Source of the DNA: Atopsyche davidsoni
Taxonomy: Eukaryota > Arthropoda > Insecta > Trichoptera > Hydrobiosidae
Assembly (NCBI GenBank): GCA_022113835.1
Contig: JAILWY010000021.1
Location: 6,324,001 to 6,388,000, forward strand
Length of the DNA: 64,000 bases
Direction: 5' to 3'
Every line of letters starts with the position of its first letter. Position 1 is the first letter of the stretch. A program made the translations under genes and the position numbers. Below are positions 24,191 to 36,775 of the stretch, in pieces. The notes beneath the pieces were generated by a model. That model saw only the letters and a list, made by a program, of their open reading frames with translations, ran no database searches and was not told the DNA's origin.

Positions 24191-24640
24191 AAAGAATATG
24201 CATATTACGGGTAACAATACTCTATTGGCTATGGAAACATTGCATGATTCAATCGGTTGTGAAATAAATGTGTCACCAAAATATTATTGTCACAATAAAA
24301 GTACATCGCGCTGGCAGTCGACATTAAAATCTTCAGTGCGGTATCATTGCCCGGGCGGTGCGTTTGACAGTATAATTAAAATTATTTTTGCCGGTTGTTC
24401 GTTGAAAAATGACATTATTTTTCACAATTAATATTGTTTTAAGGACCGAGGGCCACGGAGAGGACAGCGGATAAGTTAATTATGCGATCATTTATATTGA
24501 ACATGCCCTCGTGGAAATCGTGAGTGTTTTTTTTGTTTGTGTGCCTCTGCCGTGAAACATTAGACGTGTGAGTTTCGATTTCAAGTTTGGCTTTTGGTGA
24601 TCAGCACGAAGTTTCATGAATTTGCTGCGCCATGTAAGTA
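24191..24640. promoter_or_regulatory. Island of balanced composition
   Basis: 24195-24500 and 24510-24640 are less AT-rich than their flanks. GTCACCAAAATATTATTGTCAC around 24271 places two GTCAC cores in near proximity. A + frame (24180-24431) exists without recognisable protein features. Possible regulatory element. Confidence 0.25.
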
Positions 24641-25800
24641 CTTTTAAATATTATGTGTTTTGTTTATATGTAATCGTTACTATGTTCCCATGTCAAACCG
24701 TGACACCATTGATTGCGCAACAACTCAAGTATTGCTAAAATTATTGCGTAATGCATTGAATCGATTGGATGCGATTTAATAGTTACGAGTCTAATAGAAT
24801 GTAATAAAAATATTAATGGAGGTAATAGAAAAGACGAACCATTTTTGTCATTGAAAACAATATGTCACTCCCTGAGTAAAATATCCTTTACCGATACAAC
24901 ATGCGTAGTTATTTAGTTGTATTGTATCTTAGTTTACAATTTATAATATTTTAAAATACAATGTACACTTTGTACTTGGCACTTCCTACTTTTGTTTCCA
25001 GTATTCATTTGAAATAAATAGGCCGCGGAGAATTTTATAAATTTATTTTTACATACGTGTATATTTTGTCTTTAAATGTTTAATTTTGTGTTTTGTAGCT
25101 TGTCAAGGTTTTGATAAATCGACGCCGGTTTCATTGTGCTGTATGGTATATCGCGTTGATTTTTCTGTTCCCACACAGCCTTGATGGTGACTAATGAGAA
25201 AAACAAATTTGAAGTTCCGCACGCCATATCCGAATAAAGCAAAAATTTCTAATAAACGAATTCAAATTAAACGTAGATTGTTTTGATCAGACAAAACCGT
25301 TTGGGAGAAAACATATTAGTTGGAATATATTGTGAAATACACAACAGGGCTCCAAATTTATTAACCAACTACTTGTTAGCTCAAATTAATTTACCAACAC
25401 GATGTTTTTTGTATTCACGTGGAGTGAGTTATTTTATTAAGAATTTTCCAGAAAAATAATTATTTAAGAACGTTTAGTATAAACTAAATAATGATACTAT
25501 ATTTTATTAGACAAGTATACTTCGAAATTGATAAGTGATATTATATAGAACGTGGACGTTTTTAGTAATTGATTTGTGATAAAAAATTGATTGAAGTAAA
25601 TCTTTAAATATTTTCATTCTGAAATTGTTTTGATTCTTAAGCTATCTTCCTTCACCTAGTGTGCTAATAAATATGACTGACGAAATATTATACCTGATAT
25701 TCTGATGCAAACATCTACTTTTTAAAAAATGTTTACGCTATCATAAAATGTTATACATAATGCCACCATCAAAGAGTTTCTTTAAATATTACTTTTCGAG
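24641..25800. other. AT-rich spacer
   Basis: Only a small balanced block at 25100-25200 was noted. Nothing else is supported. Confidence 0.45.
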
Positions 25801-26070
25801 TGCTTGTATTAGCTAAGAAGCAGGGAGGCATAGGAATTATTTACAAAATGGCGATCGATGCCCGTCGATCCTCATCACGGCTTAGAAAACACATAAAAAA
25901 TGGCTGCCTTGCCGCATGTTGGCCATCAAAAACCGTATTCTCGTAAGCGAAATTGCGGACCAAACTTTATTCATACGGCCCGGTTATGTGGGGTGTCATA
26001 TCGAAGGCCCTTTTAATAAAATATACTTCCTCATTTGGAGCCCACCTCCCCAGGCCCGGATCCACGTGGT
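25801..26070. promoter_or_regulatory. Island with three GCCAT cores (PHO/YY1-like)
   Basis: ATGGC at 25848-25852 and 25900-25904 (both preceded by AAAA) and GCCAT at 25922-25926 give three copies of the core bound by Pleiohomeotic/YY1 within 80 bp. GATCGATGCCCGTCGATC at 25853-25870 is a near-palindrome between the first two. A cluster of PHO cores is one ingredient of insect Polycomb response elements. No clear GAGAG companion site was seen, so this is a suggestion only. Confidence 0.3.
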
Positions 26071-26348
26071 AATGAAAAACAATAATATTCTTATATACAT
26101 ACATATTCATAATTATACTTTTTTTTAACGTTCAAACATACACAAATAAATACCTAAATCATATAAAACTAATCGCTTTGGGTTGATTTTTATGTTGTTG
26201 ATTGAGTATGAATTTGAGAGTTGGTTTTTAGATGCTACTAGTTTATCGAAAATATATACAAATTGTTACTGTAAATAATGTAGATAACAATTTGTCAATG
26301 TAATCAAATATCCAAATAGTATTTACATAAAAAAATAATTGATATATA

Positions 26349-26629
26349 AATTAAAAATGCTAGATATATTATTGATTTTTGTGAAGACCGTCTCACAGTA
26401 AGTACGATTTTTCCTATACAGGTTTGATTGATTGATAATGATTTAGTACATTTTTTCAAATATTGAAAATTGATTAAAGAAACTCTTAGAAAAATATCAT
26501 CGTGATTTGTGTGGGATTTGAACCCACATCGCCAAGCTTACATGGCCGGTGCATTACCGCTCTAATGCACTAAAAGTGCATTGATGATTGATTGATGTAC
26601 TTAATCATTATCAATTAAAAATGCTAGAT
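26349..26629 (-). mobile_element. tRNA-derived SINE with 17-bp target-site duplication
   Basis: AATTAAAAATGCTAGAT occurs at 26349-26365 and 26613-26629 and brackets a 247-bp insert, so it is a target-site duplication of the length typical for LINE-mobilised elements. On the minus strand the insert has a tRNA-like head. The B box GGTTCAAATCC (26514-26524) sits inside a perfect T-arm TGTGGG/CCCACA (26510-26528). Upstream is a D-arm-like perfect hairpin GTGCATTA/TAATGCAC (26549-26570) holding the A-box region, and between them a GCCA/TGGC arm. No acceptor stem is present, so it is not a functional tRNA gene. The 3' part is unrelated to tRNA. Half of the element recurs in the hairpin at 47997-48149. 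Confidence 0.82.
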
Positions 26630-26925
26630 TATTTTTCATCAAAATGATTCGATTCTTATATTGTGAACTGATTTTCGATAATCATAAATATGTGGGTTAA
26701 TTGTTAACTAACAGTGATCAATATAAAATATTTTAGAAATTGATAAAAATATGTGATCAATTCAAATATAAAACAGGAAAAATATTACAAATATTTTTTT
26801 CGAGTATATTTCACGTGAATCGTTTCACCTGATTTTTGCTGTCGCGTTATCTATGAATATATTATTTCAAAGCAAATTATGAATTGTGAATAATTAATAT
26901 AGGTATTTAAAGAGCTCTCTATCCG
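26630..26925. other. AT-rich spacer, nothing recognised
   Basis: No feature supported. Confidence 0.45.
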
Positions 26926-27165
26926 GGCCTGCTTAGGGCGGAGTACTCGGGAGTACATCACGCGCTAAACCTGCAGCGGCGGCTCGCGGAGGGCAGCAGG
27001 GGCGGCGGGGCAGCAGGGGCGGCAGGGGCGGCGGGGGCAGCAGGGGCAGCAGGGGCAGCAGGGGCGGCAGGGGATGGTAGGGGCGGCAGGGGCGGCGGGG
27101 GCGGCGGGGGCCCACCCCGTAATATTGCCCGCCCGCGGCTACTCACGGATTATCAGGTGGGCTTA
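26926..27165. repeat. GC-rich 9-mer minisatellite in a GC island
   Basis: About 26991-27110 is a tandem array with unit GGCRGCRGG (for example GGCAGCAGG repeated), the most GC-rich sequence of the window and G-rich on the + strand. On the minus strand it reads as Pro/Ala/Ala repeats in two frames (26933-27115 and 26958-27146), but no protein flanks confirm coding. GGAGTACTCGGGAGTAC (26940-26956) precedes it. Runs of four or more G could form G-quadruplexes. Alternative: a low-complexity coding exon of an unseen minus-strand gene. Confidence 0.75.
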
Positions 27166-29460
27166 TTGCTATCGCAAACTCCGAAAATCTGTCTCTTTCT
27201 AGAACATCAAATATAAAGAGTAATATATTTTTACAAGTATTGCCCTATTAAACTGCACTTACTTTTTTATGATCGGGATTATTTCTATGACAAGTAGCAG
27301 AGACCTTTCGTTTTTGTAGCTACCAACTATGGCACGCAATGCTTACCTGAGTCATTCACTATAATGATTATTTGTTTTGGCCAATATGAATGAATACATC
27401 TGTCACATACAACAATACTATCGCATAATATTTCAAACACACGATTCATACTTTATTTATTTATTTAGAACATGGTTATGATTTTGTAATCCAAATAATA
27501 CATCATTTATATTCCGACCCATGTTCTTTAAATGCTAAATATAGTTCATTGGTTATAAACCGATGAACAATTTTACGATGATGAAAAGCAGTACAATTTA
27601 TTAAAACAAGATATGGTGATAAAATATTTTTATTTGAATAGTTTTTTATTGTGTTATGTCTACCTCAAATAATTATTAAATATAAAGGACATATAATGCA
27701 GTATAATAGTGAAATGTTAAGTTAAATCATGACGTGAAATAAAGCAACCCGACAGTATTTTGTGATTTTGTGGCATGCAATACTTTTATTTTCTTTTTCA
27801 AGCCTAAATAGCCTATAATTGTAAAATTTAGTTTACAAATAATGTCGGTTGATTATAATATTTTTTCACTTTCTATTTTGAGGTACAATATTTGTTATCC
27901 AAAGAATAATAATAATAAAAACTAATGAAACATGATAAAATTTACTTATTATAAGATAAGAATAATTTATTTTTATCGCTTTTATTGTACAGTAGATATT
28001 ATAGTAATTTTCTTTAATTCTAGTTTTAATTTCATTGTTTATATTAACGAGTTCAAATAAATAGATGCCAAATGATCGTTTTATTTATGGCACTTTTGTA
28101 ATATTATCCTAAACTGGTATCGGTTTGCCATGAAATTGTAATAATAACAAAAAAAAATTAATTTCAATTGTGAGCGTACATATTTTTCGTCAAAATTTTT
28201 TACTTGTAACAATAAAGTATTTGCGTTTTTACAGCATGTACTAACATCGCAGTTTTAAATTACTGTTTATATGTAAATATGTCGTAACTCAAAAGTTAAT
28301 TACTAAAAAAGATAAACGGCCTTTGTACAATGATGGCATATTTAGTTAGTTTATTCGGAAGGCAAGTTGTACATTTTTATTAAGGTTAACTCAGTGCTAA
28401 ATGCACTCGATATGAAAAACGTGGTGATACTTTATATTTTTTTATACCTTTTGCATTCTGCTTTTTCAACGGCTTAGGACAAGAGAGGTTGAACGTTAAT
28501 ACCAAGAATGCTTATTATAAGTAGCACGGACGTAAATACTTACCTAAGCCCTCTATAGTCAAAGAGACATTTGAAAGGATTTTAGACATAAAAAAAATAT
28601 TTAATGGTAGCTCGGCAACTATTTTTTTGCAGCATATACAGCAATATAATCAATACGGATATTATTTTGCAGTAAAATCGTGCACAAAGTTATAATTCAA
28701 AGGGAAATTTTTATTTTATTTTTTGCGTGATCAAAAGTTTAATTTGGAGCTATCCGTTTGGAACTGATGGTACATTTGGCCATATTGAAAAAAAATATGA
28801 GTCTAAAAGTATATTTACCAAGATATACGTTCCATAATAACAGTTTGTGGCTTAAAAACTTTAGCGTTAAATTACTTACTTTGACGCACTTTGATTAACG
28901 GCAGTCTCACATCTGGGCTGTGATGTACTGCAGGCTAGAAGTTTTCCTTATAAAAATTTGTTGAATGTTTTAAGTTTTGCTTGTGTCGTACCTTCCCTTC
29001 TAGTCCTTTATATAACATTTTTGACATACTGTATAAAATCTTCTAAATAATTAGTGTTGTTAAAACAAGTTAGTTTTAAATTTTCTTTAAAAAAATTGTT
29101 ACACAACTATAAACTAGTGTTTGCTTAAACACAACATATTTACAATGAAAAAAACTTCTTTAATAATCCCATACGAAACATATTTAATGCCCTTTGTTTA
29201 AATATTTGATATCACAGTAAACATTTATAAAAATTATTTTATAAACACGTTATATGATTTTTTTAAATTTCAGTCTCGCATTCAAAGATAAATTTCTTAA
29301 TTAGACAAAGCATTTTCTCAGAAAGAAATATGAATTTCTACTTTCTGCGTTAAATAACATTGCGAAATTACCTTCAAAATTTAATAAATCCTCAGCTTAT
29401 AATTATTGTGTAATCTCTAAGGTAATGTAGTGTTACACCATAGACAAATAAATACAATAT
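27166..29460. other. Long AT-rich spacer, nothing recognised
   Basis: Only short moderately complex stretches (27290-27360, 28890-28950). No gene or repeat family is supported. Confidence 0.5.
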
Positions 29461-30840
29461 TAAGAGTAAATAATTCTCTGTGATTACCCCCGGGATCTGA
29501 GGGTTGCTCAGATTGCTCCCACCGCCGTAGAAGCGCAAGTCACTTCACATCCATTTAGAACTCTGCCTGCACCATTATAACATCGCACAATATATTGTGT
29601 ATCTTACCTAGAAAATTTAAAAGTTAAAACATATCTTTGTTGTTACTTTTAAACTTAATTAAAAAAATCTTTACATTGCATATTTATGATTAGTCTTTTT
29701 GATCATTTGGCTACAAAATCAATATTGCTATAAAAACAAAGAATAAAACATCACAAATATCGCTGAGCGTAACCCATCGGCATTTTTTGCGCTCGGGTCT
29801 AATTTTCTGTAGCAAATATTGATAAGATTCAATAAGGCTTTTGTGAGTAAAGTATTTTAATATTCTATATATATTCTTGTGAATACTAAAGTAAAACTAG
29901 CCCTTCCGGGTATTTCTTCGTTAATTTGATACCTTATTTGTGATTTGAATTTTAAATCAAGATTCGTGATATACCCCTGAATGAGACAATATTTATGATT
30001 GGCATTATTTTATATTATATCCAATTAAAAATATTAATTATCAATTATAAACAAGTTGATTATCCATAGTATCTTATGCACAATAAATCTGCCTGGGTCA
30101 ATGTGGATTTATTAGAAATATTTAATAACGATCCTCACATATATCAATGTCTGCGATCCTCCCCGCAATGTAAGTGCCTCGTCGGTCGTAATGTAGTCAT
30201 CTGATCTAAATGATTCATTAAGAAAATCAGCGAATGTGGCAAGCTTAAGTGATCATTTCTGTAATAGTAGTAGAATAAACTAAGCTACACATAATCAGGG
30301 ACTGTACAAGATGGTCAAAGAAAACCATACTGGTATATTTGGACATCGAGTGTACAAAAAACATAAGTGATCGACCCATCGAGATGTATGTTAGGGATAT
30401 ATAATATAATACGAACAATATGTATATAAATAATCACAAACAATACTTGATGCTTTCTGTAATATTATTTCAATGAAGGGAAGAAAAATAAATAAACAAT
30501 TCATATATTAAAGAAGATTTCTTTGTTAATAGAGCCTCCAAAGGTAAATAAACATTTGTCTTCAAAATAAAAACAGAGTTAAGGATGCATTGTTGTCGTC
30601 GCTTCTCGTCAACGTCAAAGAACGGATAAAGTCAGGATTTATGGAGTGTTCCTTTGAAGGGAGGTATTTGTCGCGACGTCTCCCGTCAACATGGGAGTCT
30701 CAAGGCTCCTTCGAGTATTCTGCCAAGACTTTGATTAAAAAAAAATATTCCACAAATATCCCTCGAGCAGGTAAATATTTGAATATTTGGAAATATGAAT
30801 TAAGCAGAATTCTTCTGAAGTACTCGCCAGGTTTTATCTT
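29461..30840. promoter_or_regulatory. Small GC-richer islands and AT spacer
   Basis: 29480-29580 carries a perfect inverted repeat, ATCTGAG-GGTTG-CTCAGAT at 29495-29513. Two further balanced blocks are 30130-30215 and 30585-30745. The + frame 30590-30862 is unrecognised. Regulatory function is inferred from composition and dyad symmetry. Confidence 0.28.
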
Positions 30841-31690
30841 TCTGCTAGATTTCTTGCTTTAGAAAAAAAGTACTATTTACCAATATTTGATAATGGTTTG
30901 TGTTTTCTTAAAATAGATTTTTTTAGGGCGGATTGATACAATGAAATTTAAAAAAAAATATCATAATAAATATCGGATTGCGCAGGGACGTGTATTTGTT
31001 AAGAATAATTATAAAATCTTTCTAAAAATTATTGCATCTACGTGAAACATTTTTAATTCTATTCCAATTTATCAACATTAACTTTTTATTTTTCTAGAAC
31101 AAGTTTACTGGTTACTGGTTTATAACTATTTAAATTAACAAAGATTTAATCAAAAGGTGGGTAAACTTTATCCGATTTTTTATCATTTTTTTCGTTTGCC
31201 TTATTTATTTGTTGGATAAAGTGTATTATCTTCAAAGGTTTTCCTAAATTTATCTAGATATAAAATTATAATCCCACTATCGAAAAACAGTGATGCTTTT
31301 TCCTGGACCAATAATGGCTTAATTTAATAAACAACAAAATTTACGGTAAAAATGTTCCATCTAAAGCGTTTATTAAATCCGATTGGCTTGCGAATTGATA
31401 TTTATTGAAATTCGTTAAAAAAAACACCGCAAAGTCTTCGCGTAAATACCTTACACCACTAAATTACTATTTTGTCTAGCAATGCAAGCTAATATTAATA
31501 AATTATATTATCAATTACCTACACAAGTTTAACACTAACGAATTTAATTTTTCATAGTGAAATTAATATTTTGAATCATGAAAGATTACTTGATGTAATT
31601 CAAGCATAATTGAAATTAGATATAACTTATGTGAGGAAGTTTGTACATTACAAACATAAAAAAATAATAAAAAATTGCAGACCTTTCTAG
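30841..31690. other. AT-rich spacer, nothing recognised
   Basis: No feature supported. Confidence 0.5.
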
Positions 31691-31960
31691 TAGCATTTTA
31701 AACATCCCTTTACCCTGGGTAGGCAATCAGGTTTGTAAAAACCGCTCATACTTGAGGTGATTTTGTTTGCCAGGGGTTAGTATTGAGCCCGCAGCCTGCG
31801 GAGGCTTACAGGGTGATATCTGAGGATTTAGGGGTGGAAACGTTTTAAGCGCGAGTCCTTACCTCTTGTGAAGAGCTTACTCGGTGATTTTTACGTTTTT
31901 TGGTGTCACCTTTTGCGCCTTCATCAAAATACTTGAGAAATGGAGGTGTTATTTTGAAAA
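31691..31960. promoter_or_regulatory. GC-richer island
   Basis: A block of balanced composition about 240 bp long, including GAGCCCGCAGCCTGCGGAGGC (31784-31804) with a CCGCAG/CTGCGG-type dyad. No coding sequence recognised. Candidate conserved non-coding element by composition. Confidence 0.28.
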
Positions 31961-32146
31961 GACCACGCGGAATTTCAGGTTTATTTATGTATGAGTAGCT
32001 CCAAGTTATTAAATAGTGAAATTCTTCATGAAATATTTCAGGAGTTGGTTTTATACAGTAACAGTTTATTTTATTTTTTTGGAATTTGAGGATCTTTTGG
32101 CGACTGGAATCTTTGAAGATTTCAAATATATATATTTTATATATTC

Positions 32147-32175
32147 AAAAACAATATTGTAACAATATTGTTTTT
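32147..32175. repeat. Perfect 13-bp inverted repeat with paired Sox-type cores
   Basis: AAAAACAATATTG (32147-32159), a 3-base loop and CAATATTGTTTTT (32163-32175) form a perfect hairpin. It contains four ACAAT/ATTGT cores, the kind bound by Sox HMG proteins. It could also be a chance AT palindrome. Confidence 0.55.
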
Positions 32176-32509
32176 CCCCGAGTTAAACTGGGCATACATT
32201 TATCAAACAACATATTTAAATTCTATTCCTGGGAAATTATCATGTAGAAATCAACGTACATAGAACCATCAATAATTAAAAAAATATTAAATTAAGGTTT
32301 GTACAAAGTACCTGTATCTTTAGAGTAACCTATGTGCAATTCAATTCAAAACTATTTTACCATTATCCTGATATTTTCAAATTTCTATTTAAAAATATAT
32401 CATGCTACAGTAAAAATGTATGTGTACAATTGAAAAAAATTCAAGGCTTACTGTAGAAAAACTTGCTTAAAAACACTACTGAAATTGGATTAATTTATTC
32501 ATTAGTTGA

Positions 32510-32805
32510 TGAGCCCCGACAGCGGGCGCCGCCTTTCAAGAAATCCAATCTGCCGGATAAAGATTCGGATGTAACGGCGGGAGGGTTAAATCAAATTAAA
32601 ATATTAATTTTCGCACCCTCACCCTTTGCTTTCTAATTGCGTTAAGGTCCACCACTTACCCCGTGTTACGTGAGACATTACTCGCTCAGCAGCCAAACTA
32701 ACTTATTGAGAGGTGCAGAGTAGCTGTGCCCTGATTGGATTGACGTCCGACCGGGGGAGGCTGGGAGGATGCTTTACTGAGACCGGCATAGCTTGATGTG
32801 GTCTT
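32510..32805. promoter_or_regulatory. Large GC-rich island
   Basis: About 290 bp of balanced to GC-rich sequence with an internal AT tract (32585-32615). TAATTGCGTTA (32635-32645) and other homeodomain-type cores are present. No recognised protein. Among the clearest island boundaries of the window. Confidence 0.33.
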
Positions 32806-33685
32806 ATTCTCGTCAATATACAAATGAACATTAGAGCTTACATAAAAATAAAAATAAGTTTACACACAATTATATTAATCTTTAATTATCATAATCAAAT
32901 CAAATACCATTTAAAAACAGATCTGAGTTCCAAACTTAATATCATTGATTTTTATAAACTCACTCTTACATCTTCTCGCTTTTGTGTCTCTGTAATTGTT
33001 ACATTATCTGTGTTATATGAAATTTTATTTATTTATCTACCAGCCAATTTTAATCTTTCAAATATTATTTTATAATTTGTACCAACACTTTAAACAGTAT
33101 ATGTACTCAACTCGCAATTTAATTTTCAATATTTATTCATTTGAAATACCACAGCTATTTGACGAATAATGAAAGGAGCAAAAAATTATATTTTGTATTT
33201 CATGACGAAAACTATTTATTTGAATTTTATTTAAAAACGAAAAAACATATTTTGAGTAAACCCAGTCTTTGGATGCAGTTTTAAATCTTAAATTTGTATA
33301 ATTTTTTTTAAAATAGTATTTGAACGAGTAATAAGTAATAGTAATATCACATTCTCATACAGTTTTGGCATCCATTAATAAGCGAAAACAACAGTAGCGG
33401 TTAAGTTTGTCTTATGAAGTATTCAAATTTGCTTTGGTTTTATGTAAATATAATATCACAATAGAAAACAATCCCAAAGGACCTCTTTATTTACCAGATT
33501 TTTCGTGTATTTTCTTTGTGAGTCAGAGCTAGTTTTGTCTAGTAAATCGAATATTGTGGGGTGTTATATTTTCTCCAATTGCTTTAAATAAACTTAATAA
33601 TAAAAACAAAATCATGTTATCGTTTGAATCAACATTATTTGAATCAAATTTTTAGATATGTCTATGATTAGGGATATAATCTACA
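32806..33685. other. AT-rich spacer, nothing recognised
   Basis: The + frame 32824-33075 is AT-rich and has no domain. No other feature supported. Confidence 0.5.
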
Positions 33686-34955
33686 CCCTATGGCTATAAT
33701 TTACATGTCGTGCGGACTTGTTCCACTCGGTGGGAGATGGATGTGGAGTGACTGGAAATCTGATTACGTTGCTACACAACAGACTACGGAACAATCTATA
33801 TGACGGAAACTGTTATTACTAGTTTATTATATCTACCTTACGCACTTGTACATATTATAGCTTGAAATATAAGTAATCATATGAAAAAAGAAATAAAATA
33901 TATCAAAAAAAATAACCGTTATAACTCTTAAGTGGTAAATATATTTGATTTTAAAACATTTTAATCCTACGTTGAATCTAGATGAAGTAACTTATATTTG
34001 TTTTATTTAATATTTAATACTTATTGTTAAACATTATTTTTATAAATCAAAGAAAGCAAAAAGATGATTTCGGTTGTTTACCCAAGAAGTAAAACTTCGG
34101 TTAAAAGCGTGATTGCTTCCAATTGTTTTAGCACATATAATGAAAATGTAAAAGTTTCTTTAAACCACATAAATTTGTCTATGATTGATGTATAAATGTC
34201 TTTATAATAGTCAGTTAAATATTCTATTCAATAACCTTGTAAGATATTAACATAGCTGTTATTTTTAGTTATCACGCAGAGAACGAAATGAACTATGTTT
34301 TTTTTTTAAATAAAATAAGATTAGTTTGCTTACCTTCGTGTTACTCGAGATATGACTCACTCAAGATTATATAAAGATGTAGGAATTTGTTTGGTTGTGA
34401 TTTTGTTGACATTTTGTTAAAAGAACACGCTATTGAAAAGATTAATAAAATATTTAATAATGATCCGTTTTCGTGACTTATATATTTTAGGGGAGGAGGA
34501 CTTGCTTGTAGTAAAGCTTTGCATTGATTGACACAAAGATTGTGTTGCTTGATAAAATAACACGGAATAGGACGAGTTCATTAACTATATATTTCAGAAT
34601 TAATGAAGAGAAATCGTTACTTAAACATACAAAAAAATAACTAATAATTTATAGATTATTTGCTAAAATTAACAAAAAAAAAACCAAGTTCTTGGTTAAA
34701 AGTGTGTTCTTGCCAAAATGGTTGCCAATATTCAAATTAATTTTTTCAGCACACAAAAAAACATTACATTACTTTTTTTTTTAAATAAAAAAACTTTTAC
34801 AAACTATTGAAAATCACGGTATATTTTTAGCGCATGCGAAGGCATATTTTTTGTTGCTGATAAAATACATATAGTATTTTTGAATATAAAAATTTACAGC
34901 TTGAGTTGTAGTGAAGGGTTTCCGAAATTTATTGCCCTTGTATGCTGCAGTACAA
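33686..34955. other. Small island (33690-33800) then AT-rich spacer
   Basis: 33690-33800 is balanced in composition and ends in a TTGCTACACAACAGACTACGG region. The remainder is AT-rich with poly-A/T runs. Nothing further recognised. Confidence 0.35.
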
Positions 34956-35170
34956 TTTCTAAAATGTTGACCTCAGACTGCGCCCAAGAAGGGAAAAGGT
35001 TACGTCGGTTCAGGGAAAATTTCGAAGGAAAGGTCAGCGTCACGGCGACTGACCGGAGCCCCAGCTAAGCCGGAAAATCTTTCGACTCGAAACTTGGCCT
35101 GTCCTGCGGCTTAAACGAACAAGACATGTACAATGGAAAGGAAGGAATGTTACATACCCGCCCCAGGCAT
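34956..35170. promoter_or_regulatory. GC-richer island
   Basis: A well delimited GC-balanced block. GTCAGCGTCACGGCGACTGAC (35032-35052) is a 21-base near-palindrome, GTCAG...CTGAC. No coding sequence recognised. Possible regulatory element. Confidence 0.3.
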
Positions 35171-36030
35171 GTTAGCTTTATTAAGATGTAGAAATTAAAC
35201 ATATACCCCTAAGCGTCTTGTTCTTATGTTTCATGTATTTGGATATATTAGCATACGAAAAAAACAAACACTTGCACAGTTTATACATTTATACACAGAT
35301 TAGACTTGATGATTGTTTGTTGCTACAGTATAAAAAAAGTATACATACTGATATGTTTTCTAAAATTTTGACGTATCAAAGATTAATAGGTAGTTTGCTA
35401 AAGTTTAATTAAAAATATTTTGTTGGTTTTATTAAATAACTCAGTTGAATTTCAAGTTTTTAAATAGATACTATATTACGTTTTATTTTTGATACTATGA
35501 AGCTGACTGTTTTCAGGTACTTCAGCAAACATTCAGGCTTAAAATCCATCATGGTGGATGTCTACTGTTATGTTCTTCATATAATATTCATATGAAATGT
35601 TTGTATTCTCTTTACTGATGGGCGAGTGGAGATAACATGCCGACTTAAACGCCACGCGGAGCACTAACATTGTAGTGTCGGTTCTTCCCCCATATAAAAT
35701 GCGGGGTTTTTATTTCGAGCCCTCCATGTTTGCATTTCAGGTCGACTTGATATGGGAAAGTCTGCCTGCTCTTGCAGCGTGGTCTAGTAATACCAATTTG
35801 GATGAGTATTATTGCAAAATATAAACAGTTGCTTCCAATATATTAGAGTGGTTTCAAACATTGGTATTGTTAATATTTGGTTAGTACTGATATTCATACA
35901 TTTAAAAATTATATTCAGGAGAAACCAATATAAAATCTGACTTTTTTATAAACAATATTCTATTTTATATTTTAGTATTAAAATATAATATAATAGCGTC
36001 TCATAGTTTACGTAGTAACAACGACGATAA
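35171..36030. other. AT-rich spacer with island 35615-35780
   Basis: 35615-35780 is balanced in composition with several CG dinucleotides. It is flanked by AT-rich sequence with no recognisable feature. Confidence 0.3.
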
Positions 36031-36036
36031 AAACCA

Positions 36037-36097
36037 TTCTACGGTTCGGTAGCTAACACGTTCCCTTAGTGTGTTGTCCCGGGTTTGTATTCGGTTG
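36037..36097 (+). repeat. Possible tRNA-like remnant
   Basis: GGTTCGGTAGCTAACACGTTC followed by a GTGTGTTGTCCCGGGTTTGTATTC run resembles a tRNA-derived head with A-box-like and B-box-like blocks. No acceptor stem, no tail and no target duplication were found. Could be chance. Confidence 0.2.
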
Positions 36098-36109
36098 TAA
36101 TAATATGTT

Positions 36110-36775
36110 TTTTCTAGAAGCACGCTTGAAGTTAAACAGGAGTGTCCATTTCATTTCCATTTAAATAGCGGAACGAAAATAGCGCTAAATAATCAAAACC
36201 CATTAATAACGGCAAACCCTTCAAATCCCGCACGGGTAAACCGAGCCCCACGCACCCATACGGCCATGGGTATACTGGGGAATTATTTATAGCTCCGTGT
36301 GCTCTCCCATTCAATCGAAATGTTAGGGAAAGAATTACAATTTTCATTAACTTTTAACAAATAACAATTTTCATTAACAAAACACACTGTATTATTAATA
36401 AAATGCATGTTACTACTTCTTTATAACAAAAAGTGTTTATAATCTTTTACATTTTTTATATTGTGGATTGATCATTTCCATTTTCATAGTCGGTGTGGTG
36501 TTTGAATTCTTTATATTTCTCAGCTTTATTTTGATGTACCATTGGAGAGTATTACTTTCTTTTGAAAATAAAACCATTTCGTGAACAGGTCATATGTATG
36601 CCTATTGCGTATCGATGTTTATGGCAGGAAAATGTCTTCCGGGAGTATTAGGTTGTTGGCTAACTACCTTGCAAACAAAGTATTCGAGTTAACTGTCGTG
36701 AGTTATAAGCCACAGGGAAACTTAGCAGGAGTGACTCGGGATTCTTCTGTAACAGAGCATGCACAGTAATTAAAG
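36110..36775. promoter_or_regulatory. GC-richer islands
   Basis: 36125-36320 and 36585-36765 are balanced in composition. The first includes CCATACGGCCATGGGTATACTGG-type sequence around 36255 with partial dyad symmetry. No known protein. Function inferred. Confidence 0.27.

Noticed and set aside
26510..26572. A functional tRNA gene on the minus strand
   Set aside because: T-arm and an arm-like centre are present but there is no acceptor stem, and the sequence lies inside an element with target duplications, so it is a SINE head.
32506..32535. Second hammerhead-like site (TTGATGAGCCCCGACAGCGGGC)
   Set aside because: The TGATGA and a GCCC/GGGC stem are present, but the essential GAAA after the stem is missing (GCCG), so it is chance similarity.
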